NCBI RefSeq assembly: GCF_030864355.1
Contig: NC_083397.1
Coordinates: 1,674,001 to 1,738,000, forward strand
Reading direction: 5' to 3'
From: Cutaneotrichosporon cavernicola
Taxonomy: Eukaryota > Basidiomycota > Tremellomycetes > Trichosporonales > Trichosporonaceae
Length of the DNA: 64,000 bases
Below are positions 55,404 to 64,000 of the stretch, in pieces. A program made the position numbers and the translations under genes. The notes below the pieces were generated by a model that worked only from the letters and a program-made list of their open reading frames with translations, made no database searches and was not told the origin of the DNA. How positions within the stretch are numbered: the stretch's first letter is position 1; each line of letters opens with the position of its first letter.

Positions 55404-57059
55404 ATGAGCCGTGCGCTACCATACACCATACATTCCAGCTGACGAAAGTGACCTTCTCTGCGCGTGCGCTCGCCCCGCGCGTGTCCGTCTCGGGTATCCG
55501 GCGCTCGACGGGATACACGCGGCCCTTGAAGCGGTTACGCCGTGACGGGGCGTCGGAAGAGATCCTGGCCGCGACAGTTGGGCAAGTCGCAGAAGCCAAG
55601 CCGATTGGCACGACCCGTCGCAAATCGGCTCCGTCCCCAATCCCCCGCGCACGTCTGGACTATGCGCGTCTTCTGGAAGATCCGGCGGCAACAAAGCTCA
55701 ACGTGACGGAGCGCGGTATGCCTTTTGCCGAGGAGCACGTTGAGGACCTTCGTGATGCCCGTGCTTATGCCATGGAGATTGGGAGAAAGTTGCAAGAAGC
55801 GCGGGCGGAACACGGCGCCATCTCGTCTCTCTTCCGCGACCAGAACAAGAAGAAGGATAAAAAGCAGGCAATCGCCGACGCGCGGGTGATGAAGGAGCGC
55901 GTGCAGAAGCTGGAAAAGGAGTCTCGGGAGGCCGATGACGAGCTGTTCGACCTCGGATCGTCCTTGCCCAACTTTACGCATCCCGCCGCACCGAGGGGAA
56001 AGGAAGAGAATGCGGTCGAGATCGACAGGTTTGGGCCTGAACCTTTACGGACGGATGAGGCGCGCGATCACGTCGAGATTGCCCGCCGGTTTGGATGGCT
56101 CGATACAGGTGCGAGTGCGCTCTCGACCGGCGCGTCGTGGCCATACCTCCGAGGAGCGTTTGCTCAGCTCGAGCACGCACTCGTCGGGTATGCAATCAGC
56201 AAAGCCATGGCGGTGGGGTATCAAGTCGTGTCCCCGCCTGACGTGGTCATGGCTGACATTGCTGCGCGGTGTGGTTTCCAACCTCGCGATGGCGAGAACG
56301 GACCGCGTCAGACTTACTTTATTGAGCAGGAGGAGGAGAACAGCAAACAACCGACGCTGTGCCTCGCGGGCACGGCTGAGATTCCCCTCGCGGCCATGTT
56401 CGCCAACCAGGTGCTCTACTCTGCCGCTCTTCCTACGCGGGTCGTGGGTATTGGGCGTGCGTTCCGCGCCGAGGCTGGAGCACGCGGTGCCGACACTCGA
56501 GGCCTGTACCGCGTCCACCAGTTCACCAAGGTTGAGCTATTTAGCGTAACCACTCCCGAGGAGAGCGAGCAGGTCATGGAAGAGATGCGGGCGCTACAGA
56601 AGGACATTGCGCAGAGTCTAGGCTTGAGTGTGCGGTGAGTGGCGCCTTTTCCGTCCAAACAAAACTGACAGCAGCGTCTTGGACATGCCAACTGAAGAAC
56701 TCGGCGCCTCCGCCGCCCGGAAATACGACATGGAAGCCTGGATGCCCGGCCGCGGCAAGTGGGGCGAGATCACCAGTACCTCGAACTGCACAGACTACCA
56801 GAGTCGCCGGCTGCTCATCCGCTACCGCGACGGGGACGCGGGCATGCGCTACCCACACACTCTTAATGGGACGGCGGCGGCTGTTCCGCGCCTGATTGTT
56901 GCGCTGGTGGAGAACGGGGCGCGGTTCAAGAATGGCGAGGTGGTTGGTGTTGATTTACCAAAGGCCCTTCGGCCGTTCTGGGTTGGTCCGGAGGCGTTGG
57001 AGGGGGCGGGGGCGGGGGCGGAGGGGGCGGCGGAGGAGGGCGTCATTCGGTTTGTTTAG
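55404..57059 (+). CDS. DIA4: Mitochondrial seryl-tRNA synthetase
   Basis: Exons 55404-55410 (7 nt, ATGAGCC), 55449-56634 and 56675-57059; 525 aa. Splicing yields MSLTFSARALAPRVSVSGIRR, an Arg/Ser/Ala mitochondrial presequence. Class II SerRS organisation: N-terminal helical hairpin that binds the tRNA long arm (ARAYAMEIGRKLQEARAEHG, VMKERVQKLEKESREADDEL), then motif 2-type segments GRAFRAEAGARGADTRGLYR and VHQFTKVELF, CLAGTAEIPLAAMF, and motif 3-like TLNGTAAAVPRLIVALVENG. DMEAWMPGRGKWGEITSTSN is characteristic of SerRS. The C-terminus is Gly/Ala-rich (GAGAGAEGAAEEG), an unusual simple tail. A long frame starts with GTG at 55448, which is the second codon base of the spliced Leu, not a true start. 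Confidence 0.93.
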
Positions 57060-58070
57060 GATGTCATAGGAGAGGTCATAGGAGAGCACTATTCTACATC
57101 GCATCATCATGGGAGGAGGGGGGAGGGAGAGGAAGGGGGAGGGGGGGGGGGGGGGGGGTGAGAGAGGAGAGGGGAGAGGGGAGAGGAGAGGAGAGGGGAG
57201 ACAGAAGACAGGATGAAAGGAGAGAAGCCGGCCGCAGCAACTACATGGAGGCCTCATCGATCGTCGTAGACCAGACAAGTTTGCCCCATCCCACGCCCCC
57301 ACGCTTGCGCAGCTCAAGCCGGGCCGACTGGAATTGCCACTCACTCCTGTATGAGACGCGTCGTAGGCGACAAGGCATACAATGTGTATTGCTCGGAATG
57401 CTCAGGATCGGATTTGTATTGTTACGGCTTATCAGGGCCGGTATGACAGATCAGAAAGATCGGCGCCCACCATGCATGTAATAAAAAGAACTGGATCACA
57501 TCGCATCGCATCGCATCGCATCGCCCACATCTCAAGCTACTAGTCGTGTTTGTTGGACAGTGAGTGGTGGCTGTCACTCTGCTACGGCGTACGCCACTCT
57601 TCTCACTGACGCCAGCCCCATCGATCACCCAGCGCGAGACAAGAGACCAGAGACCAGAGATACTTTACCACATTGCCCTCGCCCGCATCGAACCGCATCG
57701 CTCACCTCGGGACGTGCATGTCCATGTCCATGAGCAGTTGCATTTACATGTGCATGTGCGTTGTATCCCAAGATTGTCCAACAAACCCAGGGTCACAATA
57801 AACAAAGGCACTACGGTAGAAATCGATGTGGCGTGGTGACTTGCAGAGCACAGACCACTAAACCACGCGATCGGTCACGCGGCGGCAACGACAGACCAAG
57901 CCGCCGCCCGGGTACCCGCCCTCCCCACACCTTACGCCGTACATCGCGCCGAGGGCGAGGTGGCGCATGGCGCAATACAAGAGCAGGTTGCCTTCCGTTC
58001 TGGAACTCGCACTTCCTCCTTTCTCCTTTGCTCTAAACACTTCAACACCTCTACCAAACCGTCAACAGCC
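57060..58070. other. Intergenic region
   Basis: Downstream of the SerRS gene and upstream of the F-box-like gene. Holds purine-rich tracts with a G18 run (57141-57158), a 5-bp array (57499-57528) and CATGTGCATG-like words near 57712-57760. No gene supported. Confidence 0.5.
57499..57528. repeat. 5-bp tandem repeat CATCG x6
   Basis: Six perfect copies of CATCG. Confidence 0.9.
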
Positions 58071-59153
58071 ATGGCCATGGACAGTCACTCACCCATGTCG
58101 GTGCGCGCCATCGCACCGGCGTCGGACATGGCCACCTTCAAGTCCGCCACCTCCAACCCTAACCCCAACCCCAACCCCACCGACACCAGAGGGCCCATGC
58201 TCGACGCCGCAGTCTTCCCCCACATTCTCGATTCCGTTGTCAACTTTGCGTCCACCGAGTCACTCGTAGTCCTCCGCCAGACGTGCACGACCTTACGTGA
58301 CCGCACGCGCGCCATGCTCTACGAGCACGTGCTCTTCCTTCCACTAGGCAACATGGTCCACATCCTCACTGCCTTGCCACCATACCTTCACCTCGGCACT
58401 TTCGAGGTCAAAGGACACCAAGTTGCCAGACCCGTCGATGCCACAGTCGTCACTGGACTCACACATACCCGCGTCCTCGATTTGTACGGCCTCCCTGTAA
58501 TTTGGAGGCTGGAGGATCTTAGCATGCCGCGCCTCGACGTCATCCGGCGCGTGTGTGACCAACAAGGGTCCAAATTCCGCCACCGATACGCGGGTCAGTT
58601 CCCACCCGCACACACGGTCGTCGACTACATCGATATCAGCGAACGAGACTCACGGTATCTGTGCCCCGATACCCCAGTCACGCCGCCGTATGGTACCAAG
58701 CACCACATCGTTCACTTCTTTTGGCACCAGTGGGACCCGCGCGTTCCGTGGGTTGCCATGCGTCCATGTGAAAACACGGAGGCGAGCACCGTCGTCCTCC
58801 ATCCATATGGTACGGGGGACGGGCCAGCCCAGCACTTTCAGACGCTCGGGGCTCTGCTCTCATCGGCGTGGCGGGGCACAATCGTCGGTGCCGAGCGCAT
58901 GTATCCTCTACACACACGGGCTGATGGGGTGACCATCCCCAGCAGTGGAGGGGACAGTGCGCCAGAGTGCGCGAACCCAGCCGCACCCGGCTCGGCCGAG
59001 ATGCAGTTCGAGACGTACGATTCGTGGGTTACAAGCTTCGGTCGCGCAACCCAGCCAGCGCCGGAGACGATGGCCGCGTGCTACGAGTCGGCGAAGATGC
59101 GGCGCTCGCGAATTGCCGCGGAGACGACGGGCGCAAACTGGTGGGAGAAGTAA
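58071..59153 (+). CDS. Unrecognised F-box-like protein
   Basis: Single exon, 360 aa, from ATG 58071 (MAMDSHSPMS); an upstream extension of the frame begins with GTG. A low-complexity stretch (NPNPNPNPTD) precedes a helical region resembling an F-box: LDAAVFPHILDSVVNFASTE and LVVLRQTCTTLRDRTRAMLY, i.e. the L-P-I...L...VC..LR pattern. The remainder contains one VTPPYGTKHHIVHFFWHQWD block and a Ser/Gly-rich linker. Such proteins form large lineage families in Trichosporonales-like yeasts (recalled), often with unknown targets. No other motif; the SCF link is an inference. Confidence 0.55.
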   Translation: MAMDSHSPMSVRAIAPASDMATFKSATSNPNPNPNPTDTRGPMLDAAVFPHILDSVVNFASTESLVVLRQTCTTLRDRTRAMLYEHVLFLPLGNMVHILTALPPYLHLGTFEVKGHQVARPVDATVVTGLTHTRVLDLYGLPVIWRLEDLSMPRLDVIRRVCDQQGSKFRHRYAGQFPPAHTVVDYIDISERDSRYLCPDTPVTPPYGTKHHIVHFFWHQWDPRVPWVAMRPCENTEASTVVLHPYGTGDGPAQHFQTLGALLSSAWRGTIVGAERMYPLHTRADGVTIPSSGGDSAPECANPAAPGSAEMQFETYDSWVTSFGRATQPAPETMAACYESAKMRRSRIAAETTGANWWEK

Positions 59154-60280
59154 GAGTTGTCCTCTGGTGACGCCAATTCCTCGGCCGAGACCATGGCGGC
59201 CTTGTGCTAGTCGCCAGTGGCCCCAGTGACTTTGTTATCACTGGGTGGGATGGACCAAGATGCGGGTGATAAGTAGTGTAGCGCAGGGTGTGTGAGTTGT
59301 AGTGTAGATAGTCAGATGTAACGCCGTTGTGAACCAAGAGGAAGGCAATGCTGCATGATCAGCGCTTCACTCTTCCGAGGTTGACTCACCTTCCCTCCAT
59401 CAATTGATCAACCAGTTCAGTCACAACTCGTCTCGGGGTCTGAGCCTGCTCGTCGCAGCTCGGTCGAGGGGTAAGGTAGCAGATGTTGTTGCGCCTGCTC
59501 CCGACACCGCGCATCCACCATGAGTAAGGAGTCCAGCCCGGGCTATCAGTGAGGTATCGCCTTGCCTCATCAATGTCCTCCGCGGCCACCTTGCCTCATC
59601 AAAGTCCTCCGCGACCGCCTTCCCTCATCCAAGTCCTCCGCGACCACCTTGCCTCATCCAAGTCCTCCGCGACCACCGACCCGCGGCGCAGTTCAGGCGC
59701 CAGGGTGTACGCGTCACGTCAGGCCAAGTTACGTTGGGAATGAGAGGTTGCGAGTGTGAATGCAGACCGTAGGCGCGTAGGCGCGTATGAGCAGTGCAGT
59801 ACCGTGTGATTATGTGGTTCATTGTGTACATGACGATGTTGTGAGAGTGTGAGAGTGTGAGATGGTGATATTGTCAAGATGTCAAGATGTAAGATGTAGG
59901 ATGTAAGATGTCGAGTGACCAAGATGTAGTTTGAAACCGCAGACAGAGATGAGATGATAGATCAGGCGCCCGATCGTGATCAGTCAACATAGGTCAAACA
60001 CCAGATTTGAGCTTTGGGGCCAAATCTGAACCCTTAACTCAATCCAACCCTGCGTCCATGGTCATTGCGCCACCTACGCTCACGACGCGTCCAATGCACA
60101 GTGCAACTCCGGGATCACTTGTCTCATCGCGTGGCGGCTGAATCAAACCCGTGCATAGCGCCGACCGACAAGAAATGTCCATAGACGATGGATGGTATGG
60201 GATGAGGGCTACAACGAGCACCTAGTGTAGTGCGAGGTGTATGGGAAGGAAATGGAATGCGTGCGTGTATGCGAATGTCC
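59154..60280. other. Intergenic region with minisatellite
   Basis: Convergent spacer between the F-box-like gene and the GPI protein gene. The 29-bp minisatellite (59560-59675) and short GATGT/GAGTGTGAGA repeats (about 59836-59915) are the only visible features. Confidence 0.5.
59560..59675. repeat. 29-bp minisatellite, 4 copies
   Basis: Four contiguous 29-bp units, consensus CCTTGCCTCATCCAAGTCCT then CCGCGACCA; 1-4 differences between units. Confidence 0.95.
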
Positions 60281-61230
60281 TTAGACGAGGAGCGCGGCAC
60301 CGGCGACAATGGCAACGACAGCGGCCACAGGGCGGAGCGAGAGCGAACCGGAATTAGTGCCAGGAAGAGCGCCGACAGTAGCGGCTGCGACGCCGTGCGT
60401 CGAGACGTCGGTGGGGATGCCGGTCGGGAGGTTGTCCGAGTAGAGGGTAATGCCGGTGCCGTTGACGCCAGTGGGCCGGACGCCCAAGGAGGTGGTCGGG
60501 TTGGCGCCGACAACAGAGGGGCCAGGGTTCTTGAGCTGTCCGTTACCCCAACCGACGTTCTCACCATTGACGACCTCGGTGTTAGGGGGCTGGACAGTGG
60601 TGCCGTCAGCTCCCGAGATGGTGAAACGCGTCGACCACGAGGGCGCGCCGCCCGTCGAGGTGCTGAAGTCAGCACCATCAGTCTAAAGAGTTCAGTGACG
60701 TACAACTGGAGGAAGTAGATCTGCGAGTAGGGGTCAACGTCGGGGACCTTGAAGCTGAACGAGGTGGTGTTTGTGGCATCAATGTTCTGGCCAACTGTCT
60801 CGAGGGGAATCATCTGCTTGTTGGCGCCGGTCATGAGCTGAATGGTCATAGGGTTCCAGACGCCGTTCGAGTCGGCGGTCCACGTCACGGCGAGGTCATC
60901 GCCGGGCTTGACGACCGTCGAGCCGCTGGGTTCCGAGATTTCGAGCTCAGGCCCGTTAGGGTCGCCAGGCGCGGTCGTCTGGACTCCGCTCGGACCGCCG
61001 GTCGCGGCAGGAGTGTCCGCAGAAGCAGACGGGGAGGCTGCGGTGTCGGAAGCGACGGCGTCAGCGGCGGGACTGGGCGACGGCGCGACGTCGCCGTCAG
61101 AGTTGTCGCTAGGGGCGGCCTGGGAGTTGTCGGTGGCCGGGTCCTGAGGAGAGGGCACTGCCGACACGGTGCCGAACAGTGCGAGAGCGACGACGAGGAG
61201 GGCGAGGAAAGTGGTGACGAGGCGCGGCAT
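60281..61230 (-). CDS. GPI-anchored Kre9/Knh1-like Ser-rich wall protein
   Basis: Exons 60704-61230 and 60281-60662, 302 aa. Signal peptide MPRLVTTFLALLVVALALFG ending at VSA. A Pro/Ser/Ala/Asp linker (about residues 30-80) precedes a Kre9/Knh1-type Ig-like domain: ELEISEPSGSTVVKPGDDLA (the I-x-x-P...W start), VTWTADSNGVWNPMTIQLMT, and YFLQFTSTGGAPSWSTRFTI after splicing. The end (SGSLSLRPVAAVVAIVAGAA-LLV) is a hydrophobic GPI attachment signal with small residues upstream. Members occur as cell-wall/plasma-membrane proteins with a beta-glucan link (family knowledge). The single intron closes LQF-TSTGG. Confidence 0.85.
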
Positions 61231-62105
61231 GGTGCACTGCACGGGTTGAGAAGGGGGAGAAGGGGGAGAGGGGGGAGGGAAGGAGGGAAGAGAGAATGTG
61301 GGTGAGTTGGACTTGGGAATTAAAAGGCGTAAGGCGTATCTACGCCAAGCTGTGGATTGCCTGATGTGCGAGGGAGAAGAAGAGAGACGAGAAAGATGGA
61401 GATGGGTTGGAGGGAGAGAGGTTGTAAGGTGAATTAACAACTAACTAACAGAAGTAATCAGACAAGTTGTCGCGTGGCGTGAGTGGTCAGAACCAAGTTC
61501 AAGTGGTGGCCAAGTGGGAGATGCAGTCAAGGGTCAAATGGATAAGGGATCCGGTACAGTGTGCGCAATTCGCAAACCTCTCTTTGGAACCCTTGACCCT
61601 CTTTGGCGAAATCCCTGAAAGGATAAAGGGTATCCCCAACGGCATCAAAATCTGCATGTTCCATCCTGCAAACTCGTATTCAAAGCTATTAATACCGCGT
61701 AGCCGCTATAGTAACTGCGGGCACTGCATTAATCACACATTGCACTGCTTCGTATTCAGAAGATCTAACATACCAGTGACCGTCACCACAGATCTCTTCA
61801 CATCGCACACCAGCACACATCTTACGAGGGTACTGCTTTAGTCTGGGAGGCGGCTCTTGCTCCACTCTGTCTTACCTGGAGACTGACCCCTTGGCCCTTG
61901 GCCGCTTTTTGTTTGGCAGCAACCAGCCAGGAACTAACCGTTTTGCTCCCGCTGATCCCCACCCCCACTGACTTTGTTTGTGGCGATTCCATGGGATGTG
62001 ACGTCATTACTACCGAGCCCTTTCTCTCCACTTCCATCCTCGGGCCAAACTACTCCAACAACTACTGCTTCCTGCCTTCATCCTTCGCCTCCTCAAGCTG
62101 TGAAT
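61231..62105. other. Divergent intergenic region
   Basis: Promoters of the GPI protein (minus) and the polytopic membrane gene (plus). Purine-rich strand asymmetry next to the GPI start; no element recognised. Confidence 0.5.
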
Positions 62106-63289
62106 ATGCCCGAGAGATCCTACGGCAGTACGACGAACGTCGAGCACGGCACATCATCCTACGACGACAATGACGAGTACATCTCGGCTGACGTGTACCG
62201 CGCCAGTATGCGCCTTGTGCGCCTGCAGATGAGCATCCCGCTCAGCGTCCTCATCGCGCTCGGCACGTTGCTGGTATGTGGCGCCCTGGTCAATCCAAGC
62301 ATTGGCGAGATCAGCCTTATTCATCCAACCCTCTTGACGCCAAACCACGAAATGGTTCTTGGATACACCGCCCTCCTCTTCATCCTACAGATCGGGTTCT
62401 GTCTCCTCCTCGCAGCGGCCAGCAGCGAGTGGACAAAGGTAATCCTAACCAAATCACAGAATAGGCTGACGAAAAAGAACTCGCTGGTCAAGGGTGTGGG
62501 GTTACGGCTTGCCGTTGTCAACTGGCTCACGGCCGCATGGGCTGTCACATGGACACTGTCGTTGTTCAAGACCGCCGCAATCATTGTCATTGTTCAGGCC
62601 ATCATCGTCCTTAGCATCCACATAACGCTGCAGTCTTACCCGGCCTCTTTTGCGCATCCTTTGAATGCCATCTTCGTCCACACAATGATCAACATGCTGC
62701 TCGCACTCACACTCGGCCTATTGTGGATGTCGTGCGGTTTCGTCGCACAGGATTGGGTCATCGAGAGGCGTAAAGACGCCGCAACCTGGAAGTGGCAGGC
62801 CGTCGGCGTCGTCGCTGGCACCCATGCCGTCGTCTCCCTCTGGGAGTTATTCATGAGACAATAGTATGCTCTCCTCAAGGGTAAGCTGACACCAGCGTCC
62901 TCGCCATCTGCATGGAGTACCAGGTCCTCACACTGCTCTTGAGCGTACCACACGTGTACCCACCCCTACCGAATAACCCCATTGTCAGGCCACCGGCGTA
63001 CGTCATCACGCTCATTGTGCTTCTCGCAATCCACCCGCTCGTTTGTCTTGCCGGATGGGCACTCAAGGGCTACAGGGAGCGAGAGGTGCGCATCGCACTT
63101 CAGGAGGAGGCTGAGGCTGCCAACGCCCGCGCCCGTCGTGCCGAGGCACGTTCTCCTCCCCCGCCACCAGTTAGTGCTGAGGTTGCTGAGGACGCTCCGC
63201 CTGCCGAGGCCAGAGACACATCGCTACCGCCCAAGACGAAGAAGAAGGCCGCCGCCAACCCCGAGGAGGAGCCGTTGCTGGAGACGTAG
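62106..63289 (+). CDS. Polytopic membrane protein of unknown function
   Basis: Exons 62106-62863 and 62896-63289, 383 aa; further introns whose lengths are multiples of three (e.g. at about 62439) may exist. Seven or so spans: SIPLSVLIALGTLLVCGALV, VLGYTALLFILQIGFCLLLA, AVVNWLTAAWAVTWTLSLF, AAIIVIVQAIIVLSIHITL, MINMLLALTLGLLWMSCGF, WQAVGVVAGTHAVVSLWEL, and VITLIVLLAIHPLVCLAGW. The C-terminus is cytosolic and charged (ALQEEAEAANARARRAEARS) ending EEEPLLET, an acidic dileucine-like EPLL signal for vacuole/endosome sorting (inference). It recalls fungal DUF1774-type proteins, but the family is not established. Confidence 0.6.
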
Positions 63290-63452
63290 ACGGTGGTGGC
63301 AAGTTTAGGCTACCCACCCAACTTTTTTCTGGCATCATTCCAGGACCACTTCAACTCAGGCGCCTAACCCCTCTTCCTTCTCGACCTTTGACCGTTAATA
63401 AATACCAGCATGTCATGCACATCGTCTACAGTCTGTATCCTCTCCTCACGTC

Positions 63453-64000
63453 TCAGGCCGTGATGGCGCTCTTGCCCAGCAGCGTCGGCACCGAGGAAGG
63501 CGGGATGAACCCGACTTCGGTGCACACAGCCGTAATGTGCTCGGGCGGCGTGAGGTCGTACAGCAGCGTAAGGGTGGAGAGCGACTTGGGCAGGGGCTCA
63601 GGAAGCTGCAGCGCCGGCGCGGTCGGGATGGAGAAAAGGTCGTGCGCCGCGCCGAGCTCGTTGTTCGCGAGGTCGTCGAGAGCGACGCGCTCGCTTAGCT
63701 TGAACGTCTCGACGCATGCGACGACAGGAACACGGTACTCCTTGGCCAGCATAGCGACGACGGCCGTTCCCGCGCGCGAGTGCAGCGCGCCGTCCGAATT
63801 GAGCGACGAGCCGCCGAGGAGAACGAGCGACGCGCGCGAAATCGCAGTCGCAGCGAGGGGAAGGAGCGTGTACGTGCAGGGAATACCACCCGCAGTGAGA
63901 GTCGCGAGGAGCTCACGGCCTTTGAGTCAGTCTTTGAGAAGGCTACAACTCACCTTCCTGAAGGGGCCTCGAGTCGACGACGACAACGGAAAAGCTGGCG
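63453..64000 (-). CDS. GCD2: eIF2B delta subunit, partial (5' end beyond window)
   Basis: C-terminal ~170 aa. Exons 63954-64000 (continuing right of the window) and 63453-63919. Text reads FSVVVVDSRPLQEGRELLAT, then AGGIPCTYTLLPLAATAIS, LVLLGGSSLNSDGALHSRAG-TAVVAMLAKE, VACVETFKLSERVALDDLAN, LLYDLTPPEHITAVCTEVGF and IPPSSVPTLLG, which are diagnostic of the regulatory subunit family (alpha/beta/delta), the delta branch by the PPSSVP ending. eIF2B is the GDP-GTP exchange factor for eIF2, controlled by eIF2alpha phosphorylation. Some residues usual in homologues differ (e.g. ATAISR for YVMKEV). Confidence 0.93.

Overview
The window is nuclear DNA from a GC-rich, intron-dense basidiomycetous yeast. 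Almost every gene is split by short introns (mostly 31-60 nt) with GTGAGT/GTGCGT-type donors and a recurring CTGAC-NN(N)-CAG 3' end. There are no operons, ribosome binding sites, phage genes or CRISPR. The gene set (Fus3/Kss1-type MAPK, Yvc1-like TRP channel, UDP-GlcNAc pyrophosphorylase, Kre9/Knh1-like GPI protein, TFIIH p52, mitochondrial SerRS) fits Tremellomycetes. Trichosporonales is my best guess, by inference only. Splice sites were read by eye and checked for frame closure: exon sums are divisible by 3 for most multi-exon models (exceptions: the 14776-18038 model, whose middle exons are unresolved, and the GATA gene, left as one open frame).

Layout. 0-3.8 kb: Yvc1-like vacuolar cation channel (5' end cut off). 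4.9-6.6 kb: UDP-GlcNAc pyrophosphorylase. 7.0-10.4 kb: large unrecognised Ser/His-rich protein, divergent from an HbpS-like/UPF0303 protein at 11.0-11.7 kb. 11.8-14.4 kb, minus strand: Faf1-like 40S assembly factor and a Nudix hydrolase with a possible mitochondrial leader. 14.8-18.0 kb: disordered protein with a PPxY-like motif. 18.6-19.3 kb: small five-exon mitochondrial-looking membrane protein. 20.5-22.5 kb: IlvD/Edd sugar-acid dehydratase with two inverted-repeat motifs upstream. 22.7-26.3 kb: a single type II membrane polypeptide joining an NAD-dependent epimerase/dehydratase to an exostosin (GT47) domain. 26.7-28.2 kb: M20 carbamoylase/ureidopropionase with a mitochondrial-type presequence. 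30.9-32.8 kb: amino acid permease, between two gene-poor stretches (28.2-30.9 and 33.9-36.2 kb).

36.2-44.5 kb is dense: PITH protein and Tom6-like protein sharing a 235-bp divergent promoter, four-repeat annexin with a Gln/Tyr/Pro tail, mitochondrial uS19, MICOS/Mic12-like protein, TFIIH p52 (Tfb2). At 45.6 kb lies an intron-containing tRNA, read as tRNA-Gly(CCC). 45.9-50.8 kb: unrecognised protein, PWI/SR-type splicing factor, MAPK. 51.0-53.2 kb: GATA-finger regulator. 53.2-55.4 kb: repeat-rich spacer with a possible mobile-element relic. 55.4-64.0 kb: mitochondrial SerRS, F-box-like unknown, GPI-anchored wall protein, polytopic membrane protein, and eIF2B delta cut by the right edge.

The genes are independent units. 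Recurring themes are mitochondrial biogenesis/translation (uS19m, SerRS, Tom6-like, Mic12-like, 97-aa protein) and the cell surface (UAP1, GT47 fusion, GPI protein). The most unusual items are the epimerase-GT47 fusion, the His-rich protein, the 7-nt first coding exons of both mitochondrial translation genes, and the very short branch-point-to-acceptor spacing.
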